Shown here piece by piece: positions 45,663-54,774 of a stretch of DNA of 64,000 nucleotides; the stretch's first letter is position 1, and every line of letters starts with the position of its first letter. The position numbers were made by a program, and so were the translations under genes. The DNA is from Bacteroidaceae bacterium (GTDB lineage: Bacteria > Bacteroidota > Bacteroidia > Bacteroidales > Bacteroidaceae), in contig JAEEZX010000073.1 of assembly GCA_016292045.1 (NCBI GenBank), positions 1 through 64,000 of the forward strand. The letters are read 5' to 3'. Below the pieces are notes generated by a model, which made no database searches, was not told where the DNA came from, and worked only from the letters and a program-made list of their open reading frames with translations.

Positions 45663-46646
45663 ATGGAATCCATAATTGAGAGAATACCGACAGAACTTAT
45701 CCTTGCTGAGCTTACACCAGAGAAAAAGATTAGGGATACGAATAAGGCAGGCAATGAAATCTACGTAGTGACGTGGCAGAATGCCCCTAATACTATGCGT
45801 GAAATCGGACGTTTGCGTGAAATTGCGTTTCGTGCCTATGGAGGGGGAAGTGGTAAGGCTGTGGATTTGGATGATTTTGACACGATGGATAAACCCTACA
45901 AGAATCTTATCGTGTGGAATCCTGAGGCGCAGGAGATAATCGGCGGCTATCGTTATATGATGGGCAACCAAACACCGTTGGACGATGAAGGTCAACCGAT
46001 TCTTGCAACTAGTCACATGTTCCGTTTCTCGGAGGATTTTGTGAAGAACTATTTGCCCTGGACAATAGAATTGGGACGTTCTTTCGTCACGCTGGAGTAT
46101 CAGAGTACGAGAATGGGTACAAAATCACTGTTTGCCCTTGACAATCTGTGGGACGGACTGGGTGCTATTGTCGTTATGGAGCCGTCGGTAAAGTATTGTT
46201 TCGGTAAATTTACGATGTATCCCAGCTATAATCGTACGGCTCGTGATCTTATACTCTATTTCCTGAGGAAACATTTCCGGGATGAAGATCATCTGGTGTG
46301 GCCAAAAGTGCCTCTTCAAGTGGATATTGACGAGGAAAAGATGAAAGGAATCTTTGCAGAAGAAGACTTCAAGAAAGACTATCGCATACTGAACCGTGAG
46401 GTGCACAATTGCGGAGTGGCAATACCACCGCTGGTGAATGCATATATGGGACTTTCACCCACAATGAGGTTCTTTGAAACAGCTATCAACGATGAATTCG
46501 GAGATGTGGAGGAAAGTGGCATACTGATAGCTTTGGATGAGATATGGCCGGAGAAGAGAATGCGACATGTTGACAGTTTTGCGGCTGAGCATCCGGAATA
46601 TGCTAATGCGGCAACAGCAGAAAACCGAATTTTCTACAAAGTATGA
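45663..46646 (+). CDS. GNAT-fold acyltransferase, GlsB/hemolysin-like
   Basis: A 327-residue soluble protein of the acyltransferase family that includes OlsB and the Bacteroides glycine-lipid N-acyltransferase GlsB. Family-type features are LREIAFRAYGGG, DLDDFDTMDKPYKNLIVW and IIGGYRYMMG in the acyl-ACP-binding half, and WTIELGRSFVTLEYQSTR. The first step of glycine lipid synthesis (attaching a 3-hydroxy acyl chain to glycine) is a likely role from family knowledge; the O-acyltransferase GlsA is not adjacent. The stop overlaps the dgt start (ATGA). Confidence 0.72.
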   Translation: MESIIERIPTELILAELTPEKKIRDTNKAGNEIYVVTWQNAPNTMREIGRLREIAFRAYGGGSGKAVDLDDFDTMDKPYKNLIVWNPEAQEIIGGYRYMMGNQTPLDDEGQPILATSHMFRFSEDFVKNYLPWTIELGRSFVTLEYQSTRMGTKSLFALDNLWDGLGAIVVMEPSVKYCFGKFTMYPSYNRTARDLILYFLRKHFRDEDHLVWPKVPLQVDIDEEKMKGIFAEEDFKKDYRILNREVHNCGVAIPPLVNAYMGLSPTMRFFETAINDEFGDVEESGILIALDEIWPEKRMRHVDSFAAEHPEYANAATAENRIFYKV

Positions 46647-47995
46647 ATTGGGAGCAACTGTTGAGTAATAAACGGTTTGGTCAGGAAAACCAACCGCACA
46701 GCAAGGACGATAGGACGGAGTTTCAACGGGATTATGACCGTTTGATATTCTCTGCGCCATTCCGTCGTCTGCAGAATAAGACTCAGGTGTTTCCTTTGCC
46801 GGGAAGTATCTTTGTGCACAACCGTCTGACCCATTCACTGGAAGTGTCAAGTGTGGGACGCTCTTTGGGTAATGATGCAAGCAGAGCTCTGGTGGATAAA
46901 CACCCCAAATTGCGCGAGACACATTTTACGGAATTGGGCAATATCGTTTCTGCCGCGTGCCTGGCTCACGATTTGGGAAATCCCCCATTTGGACATAGCG
47001 GAGAAAATGCGATAGCTACCTACTTCAGCGAAGGTGCCGGTCAGAAACTGAGGAACTATGTGTGTCCTATAACAGGAGACGGACTTACGGAAGCACAATG
47101 GAATGATATTACCCGTTTTGAGGGAAATGCCAATGCGTTTCGACTTCTTACCCATCACTTTCAGGGACGAAGAGAGGGCGGTTTCGTGATGACATACAGT
47201 ACCCTTGCCTCAATCGTGAAATATCCGTACACGAGTGGACATGAAGGGAAAAAAGGAAAGTTCGGATTCTTTAGGGCGGAAGAAGAGAGTTATCTCCGTA
47301 TCGCTCGTGAATTGGGAATAAAGCAACTTCCGGCAGAAGAGGGTGAGCTGAGTTTTGTACGCTATCCGCTGGTGTTTCTTGTGGAGGCTGCGGATGATAT
47401 CTGTTATGAAATCATGGACATCGAAGATGCCCACAAACTCAAGATATTGACTACAGAGGAAACAACGGATCTGCTCCTGTCTTATTTCCCCAAAGAGCAG
47501 CAAGAGCATATCAAAATGAGGATGAGTACACTCGATGATGCAAATGAAAGAGTCGTCTATTTGCGTTCGTGTGTTATAAATTGTCTGGAAAACGAATGCG
47601 TCCGTGTTTTCGTGGATCATGAGGAGGAAATTCTGGAAGGCGAGTTTGAGGGACCGCTTATAAATTATATCAGCGACATTCCCAAGGAGGCATATAAGGC
47701 TTGTGAGAAGGTGTCGTATGGGCGGATATATCACAGCAAAGATGTTGTCGACATAGAGATTGCCGGCTACAAGGTCATAAGTACTCTTATGGATTTGATG
47801 GTGGAAGCAGTAACACATCCGGATAGACAATACTCAAAATTGTTGCTAAACCGTGTGAGTCGTCAGTACGAGATGAATGCCCCCACTTTGTATGGAAGAC
47901 TTCTTGCTGTGCTTGACTACATCAGTGGAATGACGGATGTATATGCCATTGATGTATATAGAAAAATAAACGGAATGAAGATACCTATGCTATGA
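46643..47995 (+). CDS. dgt: Deoxyguanosinetriphosphate triphosphohydrolase
   Basis: A 450-residue HD-domain enzyme that splits dGTP to deoxyguanosine and triphosphate. HD features are the first His in [37 protein letters not shown] (His-Asp pair) and [16 protein letters not shown] with the last Asp. The [10 protein letters not shown] start region is typical of Dgt. It is coupled to the acyltransferase in front and overlaps dut by four bases; dgt and dut together adjust the dNTP pool. Confidence 0.92.
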   Translation: MNWEQLLSNKRFGQENQPHSKDDRTEFQRDYDRLIFSAPFRRLQNKTQVFPLPGSIFVHNRLTHSLEVSSVGRSLGNDASRALVDKHPKLRETHFTELGNIVSAACLAHDLGNPPFGHSGENAIATYFSEGAGQKLRNYVCPITGDGLTEAQWNDITRFEGNANAFRLLTHHFQGRREGGFVMTYSTLASIVKYPYTSGHEGKKGKFGFFRAEEESYLRIARELGIKQLPAEEGELSFVRYPLVFLVEAADDICYEIMDIEDAHKLKILTTEETTDLLLSYFPKEQQEHIKMRMSTLDDANERVVYLRSCVINCLENECVRVFVDHEEEILEGEFEGPLINYISDIPKEAYKACEKVSYGRIYHSKDVVDIEIAGYKVISTLMDLMVEAVTHPDRQYSKLLLNRVSRQYEMNAPTLYGRLLAVLDYISGMTDVYAIDVYRKINGMKIPML

Positions 47996-48426
47996 AGATA
48001 GAAATAATAAACGAAAGTCATCATCCTTTACCCAAATATGCAACACCTTTAAGTGCTGGTATGGATTTGCGTGCGAACCTGGAGACTCCGGTGATATTGC
48101 ATCCTTTTGAAAGGAAACTTATACCTACAGGATTGAGAATGGCCTTACCGGAGGGATATGAGGCACAGGTGAGACCGCGCAGCGGTTTGGCTTTAAAGAA
48201 GGGTGTTACGGTGTTGAATACTCCAGGTACGATAGATGCCGACTACAGGGGAGAGGTGTGTGTGATATTAATAAATCTCTCTACAGAGGATTTTGTCGTT
48301 GAAGATGGAGAACGTATCGCGCAAATGGTTATTGCGCGACATGAACAGCCGGAACTCATTGAGGTGGAGGAACTCAGCGAAACGGAACGTGGCGAAGGAG
48401 GGTTCGGACACAGCGGAGTTAAGTAG
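47992..48426 (+). CDS. dut: dUTP diphosphatase
   Basis: A 144-residue trimeric dUTPase that converts dUTP to dUMP and pyrophosphate. All five motifs are visible: [41 protein letters not shown] and the C-terminal arm [10 protein letters not shown]. It overlaps dgt by four bases (ATGA); the TPR gene follows after 16 bases. Confidence 0.96.
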   Translation: MKIEIINESHHPLPKYATPLSAGMDLRANLETPVILHPFERKLIPTGLRMALPEGYEAQVRPRSGLALKKGVTVLNTPGTIDADYRGEVCVILINLSTEDFVVEDGERIAQMVIARHEQPELIEVEELSETERGEGGFGHSGVK

Positions 48427-48442
48427 TGCAAAAAAGAACAAG

Positions 48443-49942
48443 GTGAAAAGATTTCTAGTTATATTGGCTGTTCTGCCACAGTTTGCTGTGGCTGATATTC
48501 GTTACGATTTTTTATTTCAGGAGGCGACGAGCAGGAGATTGTCTGGACATATTGATGAGGCAATGGCGCTTTACGGACATTGTCTAAAATTGGATTCAAA
48601 GCGTCCGGAAGCCTTGTTTGAGATGGGACGCCTGCAACTGGCACTGAGAGCTGATAGTATTGCAATCGAAATGATGAAGAAGGCGGCTGATACAGATTCC
48701 CTCAATGCGAACTATCAGGAAAATGTGGCAGCGGTGATGATACAGCGACATATGGATGATGACGCTGTTGTATATTTGGAGAGGCTTGTCCGCTTGCAGC
48801 CCAAGCGTTCTGAGGTGCAAATGCAGCTTGTTGACTATTATAGGCGCAGTGGTGAAATAGAAAAGGCACTGCAGGGCCTGGAAGCGATAGAAAAGCGTGA
48901 GGGCAGAACTCTTGTCACAACGAATGAGAAGTTTGAACTCTATATGGAACAAGGAGATAGCGCAAAAGCTTTTCGGGAGTATGAATCTTTATGCGACGAG
49001 ACTCCTTATGATGTGGCGGCGAAGATACAATACGGGAGATTATGCCAATATTACGGTGATACGTTAAGGGCCCGGATACTTTTTGATGAAGCACGCAAAG
49101 TTGGGCCGGAGGAGACGGAATTAATGCTTCTTCGTAGTGATGCGGTGTCACTTTTGCAACGTGAAGCTCCGGAAGAGGAGATAATAAGTGTATTTAACAA
49201 AATACTCGCTCTACAGCCGGATGATGAAATGGTGATGGGCTATCTAATGGAGTATTATGGGAAAAAGGAGGATTATGAGCATCTTGAAGAACTATGCCGC
49301 AGGGGAATGAATCTTTTTCCGGAGAACTTAGGATACGCTTATTTTTTGGGCATTACTCTAATGCAGCAAAAGAAGATGGCGGAGGCAATAGAGGTTTTTG
49401 AAAGGGGGTTGGAGAAAAGGGGTGAAGATATGAAACCGTCTTTGATTAGTGAAGTGTGGGGACTGAAAGGCGACGCTTGTCACGAAGTGGGTAGAAGCGA
49501 AGACGCGTTTTTGGCATACGATTCGGCCCTGGTATATAATAAGGGTAATATCACTTATCTCAATAATTATGCCTATTATCTTTCTCTTAGAGGCGAGCGG
49601 CTGGATGAGGCAGAAAAGATGTCAAGACTCACGATAAAGGCAGAACCTAATAATCCGATATATCTTGACACATATGCTTGGATTTTGTTCATTAAAAAGG
49701 AATATCTTGAGGCAAAGGATGTTATGAACAAGGTGGTGCCACCGGATAGTACCGATGAGGCTTTGCTGGAGAACAGATACTGTATGAGCAATGTTTTGGA
49801 GCATGCGGGTGATATAGCTTGGAATGTGGGAAAAAAAGAGGAGGCTGTACGTTTCTGGCGTTTGGCAATGGAGAGAAATGACGGTACGGCTACAATATTA
49901 TTATCACGAAAACTAAAAAATAAGAAATATTATGCGAAGTAG
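48443..49942 (+). CDS. Exported tetratricopeptide-repeat protein
   Basis: A 499-residue protein. The GTG at 48443 starts a signal peptide (KRFLVILAVLPQFAVA) after the dut stop, and is preferred to the ATG at 48293, which would run through dut in another frame. The rest is about ten to twelve TPR-like helical pairs (for example AMALYGHCLKLDSKRPEALFEMG, split across residues 27-49, and YLNNYAYYLSLRGERLDEAE). TPR solenoids bind peptides or proteins. The order dut, TPR, DUF4292, M23 recurs in Bacteroidales, which suggests an envelope-assembly role. Confidence 0.8.
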   Translation: MKRFLVILAVLPQFAVADIRYDFLFQEATSRRLSGHIDEAMALYGHCLKLDSKRPEALFEMGRLQLALRADSIAIEMMKKAADTDSLNANYQENVAAVMIQRHMDDDAVVYLERLVRLQPKRSEVQMQLVDYYRRSGEIEKALQGLEAIEKREGRTLVTTNEKFELYMEQGDSAKAFREYESLCDETPYDVAAKIQYGRLCQYYGDTLRARILFDEARKVGPEETELMLLRSDAVSLLQREAPEEEIISVFNKILALQPDDEMVMGYLMEYYGKKEDYEHLEELCRRGMNLFPENLGYAYFLGITLMQQKKMAEAIEVFERGLEKRGEDMKPSLISEVWGLKGDACHEVGRSEDAFLAYDSALVYNKGNITYLNNYAYYLSLRGERLDEAEKMSRLTIKAEPNNPIYLDTYAWILFIKKEYLEAKDVMNKVVPPDSTDEALLENRYCMSNVLEHAGDIAWNVGKKEEAVRFWRLAMERNDGTATILLSRKLKNKKYYAK

Positions 49943-50531
49943 AATCTTATACATTCTGATAATCATTGCCGTGCTGAGTTCGTGCCGTTCCCAAAAGTCC
50001 GTTGTGGCAACGACACAGGATAAAGCGGTGAAGACGGAGGTGCTTCCCGTGTGGCAAACTGGTGATATTGCTACGACAACGGGACGCGTGACAATGACAT
50101 ACAACGGACGGCGTGCAACACTAGATGCTCATGTTCGCTTAAAGAGAGACGATGTTGTGCAGGTGCAGTTCTCGTACAGTTTTATTATCACTATTCAGGT
50201 GGGCACAATGGAACTGACCAAAGATGAGTTTATGTTCTTGAACCGTATTCACAAACAGTACACGAGGGCACCATACGCAGAGGCGGACGGTTTCCTGAAC
50301 AGGGATATTAACTTTGAAAATGTACAGAGTATGTTCTGGGGAGACGGCGAAGGACAGAAACCCTCGCAACTGCAGTTGGCTTTGCCGGTATCGGGAAAGC
50401 TTCTTAAGGCTAATTTCGTCTTTGACGAGTGGGGAAAGGATGATAGTTGGCAGACAAGAACTCCGTTCAATGAACAGAGATTTGACAAGGTGTCTTTGGA
50501 GCAGTTGATACAAACTATAATAAATATGTAA
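49932..50531 (+). CDS. DUF4292-type lipoprotein
   Basis: A 199-residue protein with a lipoprotein signal peptide (IIIAVLSSC) and a single domain with mostly beta strands (TTTGRVTMTYNGRRATLDAHV, DDVVQVQFSYSF, DEFMFLNRIHKQYTR). It fits DUF4292, a Bacteroidota family thought to have a LolA/LolB-like fold and found beside this TPR and M23 pair. Overlaps the TPR gene by 11 bases. Role unproven; a lipoprotein-handling or envelope role is a guess from the fold. Confidence 0.75.
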   Translation: MRSRILYILIIIAVLSSCRSQKSVVATTQDKAVKTEVLPVWQTGDIATTTGRVTMTYNGRRATLDAHVRLKRDDVVQVQFSYSFIITIQVGTMELTKDEFMFLNRIHKQYTRAPYAEADGFLNRDINFENVQSMFWGDGEGQKPSQLQLALPVSGKLLKANFVFDEWGKDDSWQTRTPFNEQRFDKVSLEQLIQTIINM

Positions 50532-50535
50532 TAAG

Positions 50536-51810
50536 GTGTACAGGGTTATTGCCATAATATTACTGTTGATAAGCGTATCGCTTTGTGCTCAGAACTCCAA
50601 AAAAGTTCAGAAGCTCAAGGCGCAACAGACGCAGTTGGAAAAAAACATCAAGAGCAAGCAGCGTGAGATAGAGACGACTCAAAAAGAAGTTAAAAAAGGT
50701 GAGGCACGCATTCATCACATTGGCTTACAATTGGAGGACCGTATTCGTCACATTCATTCTTTGGAGGAAGAGCTGGAGAAGTTAAGTAACGAGATAGAGC
50801 GGATAAAGGACAGTATCAATTCGTTGCAGATTCAGTTGGATGAAAAGAAAGCGCGTTTTTCCCGCGCGGTGAGAATGACGAGGCTTTATCCTAAAGTAAA
50901 GAGTCCTTTGCTGTTTGTGCTTTCAGCTAAGAATGTCACTCAAATGTATCGGCGCTTGCGCTATACACATGAATATGCCAGTTATCAATACACTCTAGGA
51001 CGGCAAATACAGTCCAAGCAGGCAGAATTGGAGGTGTTGAGAAATCGTCTTGTAGACAAGCGAACTCAAATGCATGGTGTAATGAGCGAACTTGTTGCTG
51101 AACGTAAAAAGTTGGCCCAAGAGCAGCTTACAAAGCAAAAGGAGGTGAAAAACCTTCGTAAGAAAGAAAAGGATCTTGCCATAGAGGTAGACAAAAGAAA
51201 AAAGGAACTCGCAGCATTAAATAAGAAGATAGATGATCTTATTGCATATGAAATAGAACAGGCGCGCAAGAGAGCTGCAGAGCAGGCGGCGAAACAGGCT
51301 GCTAAGTCCCGTGGTACCGCAACTCAAAAGAGTTCATCGTCGTCATCAACCTCAAGTAGTAAAAGCAGTAACTGGCTTACACCGGAGGAACGAAAGCTTT
51401 CAGGAAACTTTGAAGCGAATAGGGGACGCCTGCCGGTTCCCTTGACAGGTCAATACCGCATAGCAGCCCACTTCGGGCAATATCGTGTGGAAGGTTTGAG
51501 TCATGTCACTTTGGATAATAAAGGTGTGAACTATGCCGGCAAACAAGGTGCTCGGGCGCGCAGTGTATTTGATGGTGTGGTGACGGCAGTATTTGCGTTT
51601 GGAGGCACCAAGAATGTACTCGTCCGTCATGGCTCCTACATATCTGTGTATTGTAATCTGTCATCGGTGATAGTGGCTAAAGGCCAAAAGGTGAAGACAT
51701 GCGATATTCTCGGTACTCCGGCTACCGATGATAACGGGAATACATTGCTACATTTCCAACTAAGAAAAGAAACGGCGAAACTTAATCCAGAATTATGGAT
51801 TGGTAGGTAG
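50536..51810 (+). CDS. EnvC-like murein hydrolase activator with degenerate M23 domain
   Basis: A 424-residue protein with a GTG start and signal peptide (VYRVIAIILLLISVSLCAQ), long coiled coils (about 20-250), a low-complexity Ser linker (about 265-280) and a C-terminal LytM/M23 domain (about 300-424). The zinc-site motifs look lost: where active enzymes have HxxxD there is TLDNKGVNYAG, and where they have HxH there is LLHFQL. This is the EnvC arrangement, a non-catalytic activator of amidases that split septal peptidoglycan. It is last in the dgt-dut-TPR-DUF4292 operon, and its final 29 bases overlap the M20 gene on the other strand. Confidence 0.85.
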   Translation: MYRVIAIILLLISVSLCAQNSKKVQKLKAQQTQLEKNIKSKQREIETTQKEVKKGEARIHHIGLQLEDRIRHIHSLEEELEKLSNEIERIKDSINSLQIQLDEKKARFSRAVRMTRLYPKVKSPLLFVLSAKNVTQMYRRLRYTHEYASYQYTLGRQIQSKQAELEVLRNRLVDKRTQMHGVMSELVAERKKLAQEQLTKQKEVKNLRKKEKDLAIEVDKRKKELAALNKKIDDLIAYEIEQARKRAAEQAAKQAAKSRGTATQKSSSSSSTSSSKSSNWLTPEERKLSGNFEANRGRLPVPLTGQYRIAAHFGQYRVEGLSHVTLDNKGVNYAGKQGARARSVFDGVVTAVFAFGGTKNVLVRHGSYISVYCNLSSVIVAKGQKVKTCDILGTPATDDNGNTLLHFQLRKETAKLNPELWIGR

Positions 51811-52810
51811 CGATGGCATCTTCAATCTCGGATAGTCGAATGAATTCATCTGCTGTGTGAGAGCGGGAACTATCACCAGGGCCTATCTTTAATGAGGGGA
51901 AGCGCATTAGAGCCTGATCGGAAAGTGTCGGTGAACCGAAAGGTTTTTTACCCATGTTAATCAGTTTCTGGACAATGGGATTACTCTTATCAATATATGA
52001 CGATGAGAGCCTGAAACTGCGTGCTTTGGCTGTGCCCTTGATGCTCGATGAAATGAGGTTAAATAGCGTCTCATTATCATAGAGCTCATTGGAGCGGATG
52101 TCAACGGTGAATGTACACTCGTCTGGTATAACATTGTGTTGTGTGCCTGCGTGAATAATGGTCGTGGTCATCTTCACGGGACCCAAAAGCGGTGAAGAAT
52201 TCAGAGTATTTGGTAAAGAATGTATTGTTTTAATATCTTCAATAGCCAAATCAATGGCATTGATACCCTCATTGCGGGCAGCATGTCCGGCACGTCCGTG
52301 GGCGGTGACATCTACCACCATAAGTCCCTTTTCTGCAATGGCTGGCTGCATACCTGTAGGTTCTCCTATTATCGCCATGTCAATTGGGGGTAAGATAGGT
52401 AGTACACTTTCCACTCCGCCTTTTCCGCTTACTTCTTCTTCTGCGGAGAGGAGTAGGATAATGGTGTAGGGGAGTGTCCTTTTGGTGCATAAAATAAATG
52501 TCTCAAGAAGGCTCACTAACGAAGCTCCGTCATCATTGCTGCCAAGTCCGTAGAGGTAGTCGCCTTCTATTGTGGCTTTGTGTGGATCTCGCGTCCATGC
52601 ACTGACAGGATGTACCGTGTCAATGTGGGCATTCAATAATATTGTGGGCCCGACATTCGATGGATGTATGCTCCACAGGTTATTGCCGTGACGTTGGACT
52701 TGAAGTCCGTGCTCCTTCATATAAGTTTCCACAATATCGGCAGCAACGGTCTCCTCCCGTGAGTATCGGGGGGTTTCAATGAGACGGCAGAGTAGTTCTA
52801 TATAGGTCAT
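51782..52810 (-). CDS. M20 family deacylase, ArgE-like
   Basis: A 342-residue zinc peptidase/deacylase. The ATG at 52810 gives the family start TYIELLCRLIETPRYS; an earlier codon lies in the promoter region. Metal-binding motifs are LLNAHIDTVHP, GLGSNDDGASL, SAEEEVSGKGG (catalytic Glu) and GEPTGMQPAIAEKG, with a C-terminal His in SRSHTADEFI. The family includes ArgE and DapE; in Bacteroides a close relative acts on N-succinyl- or N-acetyl-citrulline/ornithine in arginine synthesis. No arginine genes are adjacent, so the substrate is open. Converges on the EnvC-like gene. Confidence 0.82.
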   Translation of the reverse strand: MTYIELLCRLIETPRYSREETVAADIVETYMKEHGLQVQRHGNNLWSIHPSNVGPTILLNAHIDTVHPVSAWTRDPHKATIEGDYLYGLGSNDDGASLVSLLETFILCTKRTLPYTIILLLSAEEEVSGKGGVESVLPILPPIDMAIIGEPTGMQPAIAEKGLMVVDVTAHGRAGHAARNEGINAIDLAIEDIKTIHSLPNTLNSSPLLGPVKMTTTIIHAGTQHNVIPDECTFTVDIRSNELYDNETLFNLISSSIKGTAKARSFRLSSSYIDKSNPIVQKLINMGKKPFGSPTLSDQALMRFPSLKIGPGDSSRSHTADEFIRLSEIEDAIATYQSIILD

Positions 52811-52828
52811 TTCTGTATGATTTCTATG

Positions 52829-52836
52829 CAAAAGTA
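52829..52836 (-). promoter_or_regulatory. -7 element for the M20 deacylase gene
   Basis: TACTTTTG on minus, 18 bases before the ATG at 52810. Confidence 0.55.
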
Positions 52837-52874
52837 AGAAAAAGTTCATTGTTCAAGCCCCAATGTGTCATCTT

Positions 52875-52908
52875 TTTGTGTAAAAATCACCTTTTTTTTG
52901 TATATTTG
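52875..52908 (+). promoter_or_regulatory. Promoter of the acyl-CoA ligase gene
   Basis: TTTG (52875-52878), a 22-base spacer, then TATATTTG (52901-52908), 23 bases before the ATG at 52932. Confidence 0.65.
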
Positions 52909-52931
52909 CACCCGAATAAAAGCTTTTACCC

Positions 52932-54743
52932 ATGTATTCTACAAGTCCTCTTTCTACACTTATTCACGACCAGGCAAATAAGTATGGTGAGCGTACAGCG
53001 ATGATGTATCGTGACTATAATGAAAACGTCTGGAAGGATATCTCTTGGAACGAATTCTCTCGCAGAGTAAGACTGGCAAGCAATGCTTTGTTAAAAATGG
53101 GAGTTAAAGTGCAGGAGAATATTGCTGTGTTTAGCCAAAATATGCCAGAATGTTTGGTGACGGATTTTGGAGCATACGGTATTCGCGCCGTGACGATTCC
53201 GTTTTATGCCACATCCAGCGAAATGCAGGTGAAATACATGGTGTCGGATGCTTCCATTCGCTATATCTTTGTGGGGGAGCAATATCAGTATGACACGGCC
53301 TTGAGAGTGCAACAGCTGGCTCCTCAGGTGGAAAAACTCATTTTGATGTCGAAGGACATTGAAAGGGATGAACGTGACCAGACGAGCATTACTTACGAAG
53401 ACTTTCTGGCGTTGGGTGAGGGCTTGCCTTTTGCAAAGGAGGTGGAGAAGCGATCGTCTGAACTCCAGATTGATGATTTGGCAAATATCCTGTATACTAG
53501 CGGTACGACGGGTTTGTCTAAAGGCGTTATGCTGACTCACAGGATGTACAATGCTGCTATTAGAGGCCACAATGGAGCAATAAACCTCTCCGATGCAGAT
53601 TTAATAATGAATTTCCTGCCGTTTACTCATGTTTTTGAGAGAGGCTGGACATATCTGTGTATAGCGGCAGGTGCAACGTTGGCCGTCAATTTGAAACCTC
53701 AGGATGTTTTGAAGAGCATGAAGGAGGTACATCCCACATGTATGTGTGCGGTACCTCGCTTCTGGGAGAAGGTTTACTCCGGTGTAAAGGAGAAGATACG
53801 CAATTCAAGTGCGGTACAGAGACTTCTAATGCACGACGCATTAAAGATAGGACGGGAATACAACGTCACATATCGTTTGAACGGTAAGAAACCGCCATTG
53901 GCATTGGAATTGAAGTACAGATTCTACGAAAAAACGATAATTTCGTTGCTGTTGCAGAATTTGGGATTGGAGCGCGGTAATTTCTTCCCGACAGCCGGTG
54001 CGGCAATTCCGAAGGAGGTTGAGGAGTTCGTACATTCGGCAGGTATTATGATGATTGCCGGTTATGGATTGACGGAAAGTACTGCCACTGTGTCGTGCGA
54101 CCGCTGGACTCAGAAGATTACAATGGGCAGTGTGGGCCGTGTTTTGGACGGAGTAGAGGTTTCATTTGGTGAGAATAATGAAATTCTTTTGCGTGGTGAC
54201 ACGATAACGAAGGGTTATTATCGCAAGGCGGAGGTGACGGAGCGCAGTATTGATAAAGACGGCTGGTTCCACACAGGCGATGCCGGTTATATGAAGGACG
54301 GCGAACTGTATCTTACCGATCGCATAAAAGATCTTTTTAAGACGAGTAACGGTAAGTATATAGCGCCTCAACTTCTTGAAAGTAAATTGTCTGTGGACCG
54401 TTACATAGATCAAATAGTTATTATTGCTGATCAAAGGAAGTTTGTATCTGCTCTGATTATCCCGGAATATGACATATTGATGGAAGAGGCAAGGATACAT
54501 CTGGGCAAGACGTTCTCTTCTCGGGCAGAGATGTGTGCAGATCCGGACATCAATAGAATGATGATGTTCCGTTTGGATACTTTGCAGCAGGAGTTTGCTC
54601 ACTATGAGCAAGTGAAACGTATCACTTTGCTCCCCGAGCCGTTCTCTCTTGAGAAGGGTGAGCTGACCAATACGTTGAAGGTGAGAAGGCCTGTGCTGAA
54701 TGAGAATTACAAGGAAATAATAGAAAAGATGTACGAAGAATAA
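52932..54743 (+). CDS. Long-chain acyl-CoA synthetase (AMP-forming)
   Basis: A 603-residue ANL-superfamily enzyme. It has the P-loop LYTSGTTGLSKGVML, the aromatic block GYGLTESTATVSC, the hinge region GWFHTGDAGYMKDGELYLTDRIKD and the C-terminal lysine region KVRRPVLNENY. It activates fatty acids with ATP and CoA; the size and motifs fit FadD/ACSL-type ligases. It is transcribed from its own promoter, with prfB 31 bases further on, so the two may share a message. Confidence 0.9.
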   Translation: MYSTSPLSTLIHDQANKYGERTAMMYRDYNENVWKDISWNEFSRRVRLASNALLKMGVKVQENIAVFSQNMPECLVTDFGAYGIRAVTIPFYATSSEMQVKYMVSDASIRYIFVGEQYQYDTALRVQQLAPQVEKLILMSKDIERDERDQTSITYEDFLALGEGLPFAKEVEKRSSELQIDDLANILYTSGTTGLSKGVMLTHRMYNAAIRGHNGAINLSDADLIMNFLPFTHVFERGWTYLCIAAGATLAVNLKPQDVLKSMKEVHPTCMCAVPRFWEKVYSGVKEKIRNSSAVQRLLMHDALKIGREYNVTYRLNGKKPPLALELKYRFYEKTIISLLLQNLGLERGNFFPTAGAAIPKEVEEFVHSAGIMMIAGYGLTESTATVSCDRWTQKITMGSVGRVLDGVEVSFGENNEILLRGDTITKGYYRKAEVTERSIDKDGWFHTGDAGYMKDGELYLTDRIKDLFKTSNGKYIAPQLLESKLSVDRYIDQIVIIADQRKFVSALIIPEYDILMEEARIHLGKTFSSRAEMCADPDINRMMMFRLDTLQQEFAHYEQVKRITLLPEPFSLEKGELTNTLKVRRPVLNENYKEIIEKMYEE

Positions 54744-54774
54744 TCTTCGTTGGGAATAAGGTTGAGGTAAAAAG

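Noticed and set aside
48293-48442. N-terminal extension of the TPR protein inside dut
   Set aside because: The sequence is the shifted frame of the conserved dUTPase C-terminal arm; a signal peptide starts at the GTG at 48443.
54733-54750. Perfect palindrome ACGAAGA-ATAA-TCTTCGT at the acyl-CoA ligase stop codon, considered as a terminator
   Set aside because: No T-tract follows, the stem is AT-rich and short, and prfB begins 25 bases later. It may be chance.
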